A stretch of DNA of 17,043 bases from an uncultured Eubacteriales bacterium (GCA_905202605.1 CAJKSU010000038.1:1-17043), one strand, 5' to 3'. Shown: positions 9,319 through 14,896, counted from the stretch's first letter. Program-made: numbers and translations. Notes: generated by a model not told the origin, from the letters alone.

Positions 9319-9347
9319 ATTATACCACAAAACGTACCAAACTACAA
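9319..9347 (-). promoter_or_regulatory. Sigma-A-type promoter for uvrB-capA-uvrA
   Basis: On the minus strand there is a perfect TATAAT (9324-9319) preceded by TGG, giving an extended -10 element. A weak -35, TTGTAG, lies at 9347-9342 with a 17-base spacer. The predicted leader to the GTG start is about 40 bases. A LexA-type box was looked for and not seen. Confidence 0.65.
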
Positions 9348-9392
9348 GTCATTGGACAGAGGGAAAATCCCTTGTGTTTTCAGGGTTCTTAC

Positions 9393-9411
9393 CGGGAAAT
9401 AGCGGGAAATA
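9393..9411. repeat. Pair of 9-bp direct repeats in the uvrB/thiolase control region
   Basis: CGGGAAATA occurs at 9393-9401 and again at 9403-9411, start to start exactly 10 bp, so both copies face the same side of the helix. A related GGGAAA lies at 9361-9366, inside the interrupted palindrome AGGGA-AAA-TCCCT (9360-9372). The pair is about 70 bp upstream of the thiolase -35 box and about 45 bp upstream of the uvrB -35 box, a position that suits an activator. The rest of this 304-bp gap holds the two promoters, the AT-rich stretch 9430-9465 and the thiolase leader. Confidence 0.5.
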
Positions 9412-9483
9412 TCCGGTGGTGTGCCGGGGATGTTTACATAATAAAAATATGAGGAAAAAATGCAATGCGCATGGGAAGAACGG

Positions 9484-9512
9484 TTGACGGATTGGGGATT
9501 GTGCCGTATAAT
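9484..9512 (+). promoter_or_regulatory. Strong sigma-A promoter for the thiolase gene
   Basis: TTGACG (9484-9489), a 17-base spacer and TATAAT (9507-9512): eleven of twelve consensus bases at the ideal spacing. Transcription would start near 9519, giving a leader of about 56 bases. Such a promoter fits high expression, as does the gene's codon use. Confidence 0.85.
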
Positions 9513-9536
9513 AATACACGGTAAACCTATTATATT

Positions 9537-9550
9537 GCCCGGCTCCGGGC
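9537..9550 (+). other. Small GC hairpin in the thiolase mRNA leader
   Basis: GCCCGG-CT-CCGGGC is a perfect short inverted repeat that ends 10 bases before the GGAGGT ribosome site (9561-9566). It could protect the 5' end or tune translation initiation. It is too small to be called a riboswitch. Confidence 0.45.
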
Positions 9551-9574
9551 GAATGAATATGGAGGTCGTTTCCA

Positions 9575-10846
9575 ATGAAAGATTTATATGTTGTAAACTG
9601 CTGCCGTACCGCTGTTGGTTCCTTTGGCGGCAGCCTCAAGAACACTCCCGCAGCTGACCTGGGCGCTATCGTCGTCAAGGAAGCTCTCAGCCGCGCCGGC
9701 GTAAAGCCTGAGCAGGTTGACGAGCTGATGTTCGGCTGCTGCATCAGCGCTGGTCTGGGGCAGAACGTTGCCCGTCAGGTCGGCATTAAGGCTGGTCTGC
9801 CCGTTTCTGTTCCCGCCTACTCCGTCAACATGGTCTGCGGCTCCGGCATGAAGTCCGTGATCGAGGCTGGTCGTGCTATCGCTGCTGGCGATGCTGAGAT
9901 CGTTGTCTGCGGCGGCACCGAGAACATGTCCGCTGCTCCCTACATCCTGCCCGACGCTCGTTGGGGCGGCCGTATGTTCGACAAGAAGATGGTCGATACC
10001 ATGGTAAAGGACGGCCTGTGGGATGCGTTCAACAACTACCACATGGGCACCACCGCTGAGAACATCTGCGACATCTGGGGCATCACCCGTCAGGATCTGG
10101 ACGAGTTCGCTGCTTCCTCTCAGGCTAAGACCGCGGCTGCTCAGGCTGCCGGTAAGTTCGACGATGAGATCGTTCCTGTTCCCGTTAAGGTAAAGAAGCA
10201 GGTTGTCGACTTCAAGGTTGATGAGTTCCCCCGTCCCTCCACCAATATGGAGTCTCTGGCGAAGCTGAAGACTGCCTTCCCCGTTTCCTCCGACAATGCC
10301 TTCCAGGCGAACGGCGGCACCGTGGTTGACACCTTCGATGCCAAGGCTTGCAAGTCCGCTCAGGCTGATGCAGGCACTCCCCGCGTTACCGCTGGTAATG
10401 CTTCCGGCATCAACGATGGCGCTGCTGCTATTGTTCTTGCATCTGGTGAGGCTGTTGAGAAGTATGGCCTGAAGCCCATGGCAAAGCTGCTGGGCTGGGG
10501 TCAGGGCGGCGTAGATCCCAAGATCATGGGTACCGGCCCCGTTCCCGCTTCCCGTCAGGCTATGACCAAGGCTGGCGTGACTCTCGACGAGATTGACCTG
10601 ATCGAGGCTAACGAGGCATTTGCCGCTCAGTCCATCGCTGTTGCTCGTGAGTTGGGCTTCGACATGAACAAGGTCAACGTCAACGGCGGCGCTCTGTCCA
10701 TCGGTCATCCCGTTGGCTGCTCCGGCGCTCGTATCATTGTCACTCTGCTCCATGAGATGCAGAAGCGCGACGATGCCAAGAAGGGTCTGGCTACCCTTTG
10801 CATCGGCGGCGGCATGGGCGTGGCTACCATCTTCGAGAAGTGCTAA
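9575..10846 (+). CDS. thlA: Acetyl-CoA C-acetyltransferase (thiolase) with an internal insert
   Basis: Condenses two acetyl-CoA to acetoacetyl-CoA, the first step towards butyrate or ketone-type products. All catalytic features are present: nucleophile C88 in NMVCGSG, N346 in NEAF, H378 in GHP, C409 in LCIGGGMG, and the CoA-binding NASG loop at 275-278. It has 423 residues where biosynthetic thiolases have about 391-394. The excess is almost all between AF (234-235) and VTAGNASG (271-278), where about 35 residues replace about 5. Extra cysteine pairs occur at C9-C10 and C55-C56. The start is firm: GGAGGT 8 bases before ATG 9575. Codons are strongly biased (GCT for Ala, CGT for Arg, CCC for Pro), unlike the flanking genes, which suggests high expression. 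It has its own promoter and terminator. The symbol follows clostridial usage. Confidence 0.95.
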   Translation: MKDLYVVNCCRTAVGSFGGSLKNTPAADLGAIVVKEALSRAGVKPEQVDELMFGCCISAGLGQNVARQVGIKAGLPVSVPAYSVNMVCGSGMKSVIEAGRAIAAGDAEIVVCGGTENMSAAPYILPDARWGGRMFDKKMVDTMVKDGLWDAFNNYHMGTTAENICDIWGITRQDLDEFAASSQAKTAAAQAAGKFDDEIVPVPVKVKKQVVDFKVDEFPRPSTNMESLAKLKTAFPVSSDNAFQANGGTVVDTFDAKACKSAQADAGTPRVTAGNASGINDGAAAIVLASGEAVEKYGLKPMAKLLGWGQGGVDPKIMGTGPVPASRQAMTKAGVTLDEIDLIEANEAFAAQSIAVARELGFDMNKVNVNGGALSIGHPVGCSGARIIVTLLHEMQKRDDAKKGLATLCIGGGMGVATIFEKC

Positions 10847-10858
10847 AATAACTTCCAT

Positions 10859-10887
10859 GGGGAGGCGGGACACCCGCCTCCCCTTTT
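10859..10887 (+). terminator. Intrinsic terminator after the thiolase gene
   Basis: Perfect 11-bp stem GGGGAGGCGGG (10859-10869) / CCCGCCTCCCC (10873-10883), 3-base loop, then TTTT. It begins 12 bases after the thiolase stop. No promoter is recognisable between it and the next gene, so it may act as a partial terminator. Confidence 0.85.
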
Positions 10888-10923
10888 CCGTTCCTCGCAG
10901 TCTGCGGGGCGGAATTATCGGAT

Positions 10924-10929
10924 AAGGGA
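10924..10929 (+). promoter_or_regulatory. Ribosome binding site deciding the start of CoA-transferase subunit A
   Basis: AAGGGA at 10924-10929 is only 1 base before the GTG at 10931 but 10 bases before the in-frame TTG at 10940. The spacing favours TTG. The protein would then begin MPKIITAREA, a normal family N-terminus. Confidence 0.55.
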
Positions 10930-10939
10930 TGTGTTTGAA

Positions 10940-11635
10940 TTGCCAAAAATCATTACTGCCAGAGAGGCTGCGGCATTGATTCCCTCCGGCAGCCGGGTGA
11001 TGTTCGGCGGCTTTCTGGGCTGCGGCTCGGCGCTGGACGTGATCCGTGCCATTGACGAGAGCGATGTGGAAAATGTCGAGGGTGTGTTTGATGACGGCTC
11101 TAAACCGAATGGGCCGGACGGCTCGGACTATTACGGCTGGGCGCGGCTGATCCATTCTGGAAAGATTAGAAAATACATTGGTTCCCATGTTGGTTCCAAC
11201 CCTGAAGCCGGGGAGAAGTGGGCCAAGGGGGAGCTGACGGTTGACCTTTTGCCCCAAGGCTCCATGGCGGAGATGATCCGCGCCGGTGGTATGGGGATCC
11301 CGGGCATATTGACCGCCACAGGCATCGGTACTCTGGTGGAGGAAAGTCCCTGGGTGGATCGGAAGATGACTGTCAATGGGAAGGAATATCTTTTGATGAA
11401 GCCCATCCATGCGGATTTCGCAGTGATTTCCGGCTATTTGGTGGATAAGAAAGGAAATGTCTGGTACAAGGGAACCACTCGGAACTTTGCGCCGCTGATG
11501 GCAATGGCTGCGGACACCGTCATCGTAGAGGCGGAGAAGATCGTAGAGCCCGGGGAAATCCCACCGGAGAACGTGGCGACACCGGGCATTCTGGTGGATT
11601 ATATCGTACTGCGGGAGGGAACCGACAATGGATAA
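10940..11635 (+). CDS. Class I (3-oxoacid/acetate-type) CoA-transferase subunit A
   Basis: About 231 residues, normal for the alpha subunit of AtoD/CtfA-type enzymes, which swap CoA between an acyl-CoA and a free acid such as acetate, acetoacetate or butyrate. The oxyanion-hole region appears as GGFLGCGS near residues 23-30, where GGFxGxGTP is usual. GSHVGSNPEAG, LLPQGSMAEMIRAGG and ATGIGTLVEE match the family closely. The segment DDGSKPNGPDGSDYYGWARL differs from AtoD and CtfA, which have a shorter ISNDT-type segment. TTG 10940 is the preferred start; GTG 10931 adds three residues. The end overlaps subunit B by 8 bases, so the two are translationally coupled in the usual A-B order. The substrate pair cannot be read from the sequence; acetoacetate and butyrate are candidates because of the thiolase upstream. 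Confidence 0.9.
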   Translation: MPKIITAREAAALIPSGSRVMFGGFLGCGSALDVIRAIDESDVENVEGVFDDGSKPNGPDGSDYYGWARLIHSGKIRKYIGSHVGSNPEAGEKWAKGELTVDLLPQGSMAEMIRAGGMGIPGILTATGIGTLVEESPWVDRKMTVNGKEYLLMKPIHADFAVISGYLVDKKGNVWYKGTTRNFAPLMAMAADTVIVEAEKIVEPGEIPPENVATPGILVDYIVLREGTDNG

Positions 11636-12311
11636 GCAGAGAGCCAAGGATATCATTGCCTGCCGCTGTGCGCAGGAGCTGAAGGACGGCTATGTGGTGA
11701 ATCTGGGGATCGGTATTCCCACCCAGTGCGCCCGGTATTTCCCGGAGGGCGTGGATATTACCCTCCATGCCGAGCTTGGACTCATCGGGCAGGGGCCTGC
11801 GCCCACGGCAGAGCAGGCGGATCCTCTCCATGTGGTGGATGCTTCCGGCAACCCCGCCACCATTATCCCCGGCGGCGCCATTGTGGATTCCGCCACCAAT
11901 TTCGGCCTGATTCGGGGCGGGCATGTGGACGCCTGTGTGCTGGGGGCGCTGGAGGCGGACGCTGAGGGCAGCTTTGGCAACTGGCTGATTCCGGGGAAGA
12001 AGCTCACCGGTATGGGCGGCGCCATGGATCTGGTCAACGGCTCCAAGACGGTGATTCTTGCCATGATCCACACCCAGGGAGACAAGCCGAAAATTGTGGA
12101 AAAATGCACGCTTCCGCTGACCGGCTACAAGGTGGTGGACATGATCGTTACGGAGCTTTGCGTGCTGAAGGTGACCCCGGAGGGACTCCGGCTTTCGGAG
12201 TATAACCCGGAGCTGGGTGACAGAGATACCGCAATCTCTATCATTCAGGAGAAAACTGCGGCAAAGCTGCACATTGCCCCGGATCTGAAGCCTATGCAGC
12301 TTCCTGACTGA
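11628..12311 (+). CDS. Class I CoA-transferase subunit B, with ELG in place of the usual ENG
   Basis: 227 residues, the expected beta-subunit length. Conserved parts: VNLGIGIPT (24-32), the catalytic glutamate region LHAELGLIGQGPAPT (46-60), SATNFGLIRGGHVDACVLGALE, NWLIPGKKLTGMGGAMDLVNG and KCTLPLTG. In AtoA, CtfB and related enzymes the Glu that forms the glutamyl-CoA intermediate sits in SENG; here it would be E49 in AELG. The Glu is kept, but the following Asn is Leu. A GGGAGGGA purine run at 11613-11620 precedes ATG 11628, and the gene overlaps subunit A by 8 bases. A strong terminator follows. With subunit A it should form the active enzyme; butyryl/acetoacetyl/acetate exchange is the best guess, and specificity is uncertain because of the changed motif. 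Confidence 0.92.
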   Translation: MDKQRAKDIIACRCAQELKDGYVVNLGIGIPTQCARYFPEGVDITLHAELGLIGQGPAPTAEQADPLHVVDASGNPATIIPGGAIVDSATNFGLIRGGHVDACVLGALEADAEGSFGNWLIPGKKLTGMGGAMDLVNGSKTVILAMIHTQGDKPKIVEKCTLPLTGYKVVDMIVTELCVLKVTPEGLRLSEYNPELGDRDTAISIIQEKTAAKLHIAPDLKPMQLPD

Positions 12312-12314
12312 GCG

Positions 12315-12362
12315 AAAATGCGCCGTATGGGCCGCCCAAGTGGCGGAGACGGCGCATTTTTT
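12315..12362 (+). terminator. Intrinsic terminator after the CoA-transferase genes
   Basis: Outer 12-bp stem AAAATGCGCCGT (12315-12326) / ACGGCGCATTTT (12349-12360) with an inner CCGCC/GGCGG stem (12332-12336 / 12342-12346), followed by more T. It starts 3 bases after the stop of subunit B. Confidence 0.9.
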
Positions 12363-12365
12363 ATG

Positions 12366-12393
12366 TCATATATATGAAAATAATTCATTGAAT
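12366..12393. promoter_or_regulatory. Two adjacent AT-rich palindromes upstream of the flavoprotein promoter
   Basis: TCATATATATGA (12366-12377) is a perfect 12-bp palindrome. ATTCA-T-TGAAT (12383-12393) is a perfect 11-bp dyad. They lie 17-44 bp upstream of the predicted -35 box, a place for a transcription factor. No known operator consensus was recognised. Confidence 0.35.
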
Positions 12394-12409
12394 AATGACG
12401 AAACTCCGT

Positions 12410-12438
12410 TTTTCAACTAGTTTTATCTATGCTATAAT
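12410..12438 (+). promoter_or_regulatory. Promoter of the flavoprotein gene
   Basis: TATAAT at 12433-12438 preceded by TGC (extended -10), with TTTTCA at 12410-12415 as the -35, 17-base spacer. The predicted start near 12445 leaves a leader of about 77 bases. Confidence 0.7.
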
Positions 12439-12445
12439 GAACAAA

Positions 12446-12506
12446 ATGCCATTGGGCATCGGCTGGCAGCCGAAATGCTGCCGGATGAATACACTCCGCA
12501 CAGCGG
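12446..12506 (+). other. Hairpin-rich leader of the flavoprotein mRNA
   Basis: Three small hairpins follow in series: ATGCC-ATTG-GGCAT (12446-12459), GGCAGC-CGAAAT-GCTGCC (12465-12482) and CCGC-ACA-GCGG (12496-12506). CGGCT-GGC-AGCCG (12460-12472) would compete with the second. The ribosome site AAAGGA (12509-12514) follows directly. Alternative pairing makes a regulatory leader possible, but no known riboswitch class was recognised. Confidence 0.4.
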
Positions 12507-12521
12507 GGAAAGGATAAGATT

Positions 12522-14648
12522 ATGGAACTGAAATACAGCGCACTGCTCAGCCCCATCAAGATTGGCAATATGGTACTGCGGAACCGGATGCTCTCTTCCG
12601 CTTCCACGCCCCATTTTCTTCAGGGGACTGAGAAGAACCCCACCGAGAAGGTGATCCAGCATTTTGCCAACCGTGCAAAGAACGGCGCGGCACTGGTGAC
12701 CATCAACCACCTCTATGAGAAGACCATGCCGGTAATGGGTCGGGCACTGGACAACACCCCCTGCCACTTCAACCTGTTTGATCTCAACGACGCCAACGCA
12801 CAGGATTACTTCTGTAAGCTGCTGGATGCCATTCACTTCTATGGCTCCAAGACCTGCGCTTACATCATGAGCCCCGCCAACATGCAGGGCGGCATGGGTA
12901 TGCCCTCCGGCGCACCCGGCGATAAGGGTCCTGGCGGCCCCGGCGACGGCCCTGAGGGTGCAGGCGGTCCTCCCGCGGATATGCCTCCCATGCCCATGGA
13001 GGATACCACCCCCAAGCATAAGGACTTCGGCGTAGCGGGCGCTGACGGCGACCTCCATGCTCAGATGGACGGCGGCCCCCAGCAGTCCCCCTCCTCCTAC
13101 ACCAAGGAGTATCTTCAGGCCATGATCGAGGACTATGCCCAGCAGGCAAAGGATCTCAAGGCGCTGGGCTTTGATATGATCTCCGTTTACTGCTGCTATC
13201 GGAACAACCCCATGGCAAAGCTGCTGTCCCCCATCACCAATGACCGCACCGACGAGTACGGCCCCCAGAGCGTGGAGAGCCGCGGCCGTTACATGGTAGA
13301 GATGTTCGCTGCGCTGCGCAAGGCAGTGGGCAAGGGCTTCCCTCTGGAGTGCGTACTCAGCGTTGACGAGGAGGAGTTCGGCGGCTACACCAAGGAGGAC
13401 ACCATCCAGCTGGCAAAGATGATGGAGGGCATCTGCGATATCTTCCATCTCCGTTCCGGCGATATGGATCCTCAGCATCCTCTGGGCTTCACTTCCACCG
13501 AGGACAAGCCGGCTCCTTACATCGATGCTATGAGCTATGTATGTAAAGAGATCAAGAAGCGCGGCATTCAGATGACCGTTGCGGCTTCCGCTGGCTTCCA
13601 GGATCCTGAGATTGCCAACAATCTGGTGGCAGATGGCGGCGCTGACCTCATCTACATGGCTCGCAGCTGGATCAACAACCCCGATTACGGCGAGAAGGTC
13701 TATGAGGGTCGCAAGGAGGACATCGTTCCCTGCGTCCGCTGCAACAAGTGCCACGTACCCAACGGACCCGATCTGTTCCGCACCGTCTGCACCGTCAACC
13801 CCATTGTGGGCATGGAAGACCGGATCGCTACCATGGTCAAGCCTGTGGGCGAGAAGCGCAAGGTCGCAGTGGTCGGCGGCGGCCCTGCCGGCATGGAGTT
13901 TGCCCGGATCTGCGCACAGCGCGGTCACGACGTGACCTTGTACGAAAAGGACAGTGAGCTGGGCGGTATGCTGAAGCACGCCAAGTATCCCTCCTTCAAG
14001 TGGCCTCTGCGTCAGTTCATGGACTACATGATCAAGGAAATGGACAAGCTGGGCGTTCATGTGAAGCTGAACACCACCGCGACCCGTGAACTGCTGGAGA
14101 AGGAAAACTATCAGGTTCTGGCTCTGGCACTGGGCGCTGAGCCTTCCAGCCTGCCCCTGCCCGGCAAGGATGGCGACAACGTTTCCTACGCTGCCAATAT
14201 CTACGGTCATGAGGACACTCTGGGCAAGAACGTCACCATCATCGGCGGCGGCGAGATCGGCGTAGAGACCGGCCTGTATCTGGCAGAGCTGGGGCATCTG
14301 GTCACCGTGCTGGAGATGCAGTATGACCTGATTCTGGACGCGCCTCACGCCCACTACCGCAACATGGTGGTGAACTACTGGCGTCACACCGCCAACTTCG
14401 CTTATCAGGCTGGCGTAAAGTGTACCGCCATTGATCCCGACGGCGTTCGCTATCTGGATCCCAACGGCGTAGAGCAGAAGCAGCAGGCCGACAACGTTTT
14501 GCTTGCCATCGGCATGAAGTCCAAGCAGGACGAGGCCATGGAGCTTGCCAAGGCGGTTCCTGTAAGCTATGTCATCGGCGACTGCGACAAGCCCGGCAAC
14601 GTGCAGAAGTGCATGCGCTCTGCGTTCGGCATTGCGACCCAGATCTAA
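12522..14648 (+). CDS. Old Yellow Enzyme/2,4-dienoyl-CoA-reductase-like FMN-FeS-FAD oxidoreductase, atypical active site
   Basis: 708 residues; the family usually has about 640-680. Order: FMN TIM-barrel (1 to about 395), a cysteine cluster C404-x2-C407-x2-C410-x12-C423 that should hold a 4Fe-4S cluster, then an FAD/NAD(P) module with VVGGGPAGMEFA (450-461) and IIGGGEIGVETG (573-584). Related enzymes (FadH, clostridial enoate reductases) pass electrons from NAD(P)H through FAD and Fe-S to FMN, then reduce a C=C bond. Two oddities: the HxxH-type motif before the LSP...N.RTDEYG stretch is replaced by YCCY (223-226), and a Gly/Pro/Met-rich segment (about 122-190) interrupts the barrel. The early NRMLSSAST also departs from the usual P-M motif. 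AAAGGA lies 7 bases before ATG 12522. It has its own promoter and is probably monocistronic. The substrate is unknown; an acyl or enoate compound is inference. Confidence 0.9.
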   Translation: MELKYSALLSPIKIGNMVLRNRMLSSASTPHFLQGTEKNPTEKVIQHFANRAKNGAALVTINHLYEKTMPVMGRALDNTPCHFNLFDLNDANAQDYFCKLLDAIHFYGSKTCAYIMSPANMQGGMGMPSGAPGDKGPGGPGDGPEGAGGPPADMPPMPMEDTTPKHKDFGVAGADGDLHAQMDGGPQQSPSSYTKEYLQAMIEDYAQQAKDLKALGFDMISVYCCYRNNPMAKLLSPITNDRTDEYGPQSVESRGRYMVEMFAALRKAVGKGFPLECVLSVDEEEFGGYTKEDTIQLAKMMEGICDIFHLRSGDMDPQHPLGFTSTEDKPAPYIDAMSYVCKEIKKRGIQMTVAASAGFQDPEIANNLVADGGADLIYMARSWINNPDYGEKVYEGRKEDIVPCVRCNKCHVPNGPDLFRTVCTVNPIVGMEDRIATMVKPVGEKRKVAVVGGGPAGMEFARICAQRGHDVTLYEKDSELGGMLKHAKYPSFKWPLRQFMDYMIKEMDKLGVHVKLNTTATRELLEKENYQVLALALGAEPSSLPLPGKDGDNVSYAANIYGHEDTLGKNVTIIGGGEIGVETGLYLAELGHLVTVLEMQYDLILDAPHAHYRNMVVNYWRHTANFAYQAGVKCTAIDPDGVRYLDPNGVEQKQQADNVLLAIGMKSKQDEAMELAKAVPVSYVIGDCDKPGNVQKCMRSAFGIATQI

Positions 14649-14655
14649 TTTTTGG

Positions 14656-14815
14656 GGCAACACCACAGAAATGTGTCACCGGGCTTCAGCCGATCTTTTC
14701 CGCCGGAAATGCGTTATTTTTTCTTGACATACACAAAGTATGCCTGCGAAAAACTGCCTTTTTCCATCGAAAAATCTCTGGCTGAATCCTCACTGCCAAT
14801 TTATGTGGTATTGCC
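14656..14815. mobile_element. 160-bp palindromic MITE-like element
   Basis: The left 36 bases (14656-14691, beginning GGCAACACCACAGAAAT and ending TTCAGCC) match the reverse complement of the right 36 (14780-14815, beginning GGCAATACCACATAAAT and ending TTCAGCC) at 25 of 36 positions without gaps. The similarity continues inward: TTTTT runs, AAAGG and GC steps pair again, and the exact centre is CATAC-ACAAA-GTATG (14728-14742). The whole element is therefore one long imperfect hairpin. It has no coding capacity, and it sits 7 bases after the flavoprotein stop, between that gene and its likely terminator. Terminal inverted repeats without a transposase suggest a non-autonomous transposable element. 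No clear target duplication is visible; TTGG on the left and TTGA on the right are the best match. Confidence 0.6.
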
Positions 14816-14833
14816 TTGAGGCAATCATACAAG

Positions 14834-14866
14834 AACTGCACGCTGGTTTTCGGCGTGCAGTTTTTT
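14834..14866 (+). terminator. Intrinsic terminator for the flavoprotein gene
   Basis: 10-bp stem AACTGCACGC... / GCGTGCAGTT around a 9-base loop (14834-14843 / 14853-14862), overlapping a run of six T (14861-14866). It lies about 185 bases after the stop codon, displaced by the palindromic element. Confidence 0.85.
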
Positions 14867-14896
14867 GCCCCCGGCGCAGTGTACTGCGCCGGGGGC
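14867..14896 (-). terminator. GC-rich hairpin downstream of eno
   Basis: Perfect 14-bp stem GCCCCCGGCGCAGT / ACTGCGCCGGGGGC (14867-14880 / 14883-14896) with a 2-base gap, 18 bases after the eno stop. On the minus strand it is followed by A rather than T, so it is not a classical terminator. It may still end or protect the 3' end of the glycolytic mRNA, perhaps together with the neighbouring hairpin. Confidence 0.5.

Noticed and set aside
9287..9360. SOS (LexA) box expected upstream of uvrB
   Set aside because: No GAAC-N4-GTTC type sequence or close variant was found; GTACGTTT matches only half a site.
9460..9657. Small plus-strand open frame with AGGAAAAAATG start
   Set aside because: It spans the thiolase promoter and runs into the thiolase gene in another frame; its start lies upstream of the mapped promoter elements.
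9584..11656. 690-codon open frame on the minus strand across the thiolase and CoA-transferase
   Set aside because: It runs antisense to two clear enzyme genes, has no family motifs and a low-complexity Gly/Ser/Leu-rich product; biased codons of the real genes leave few stops.
12446..12521. A known riboswitch class in the flavoprotein leader
   Set aside because: The leader is short and its hairpins do not match FMN, cobalamin, TPP, SAM or glycine riboswitch cores that I could recognise.
12432..14666. 744-codon open frame antisense to the flavoprotein
   Set aside because: The sense gene has complete cofactor motifs, promoter and ribosome site; the antisense product shows no recognisable domain.
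14724..14752. Consensus -35 TTGACA inside the palindromic element
   Set aside because: The bases 17 positions downstream read CGAAAA, not a -10 box, and no gene follows on that strand.
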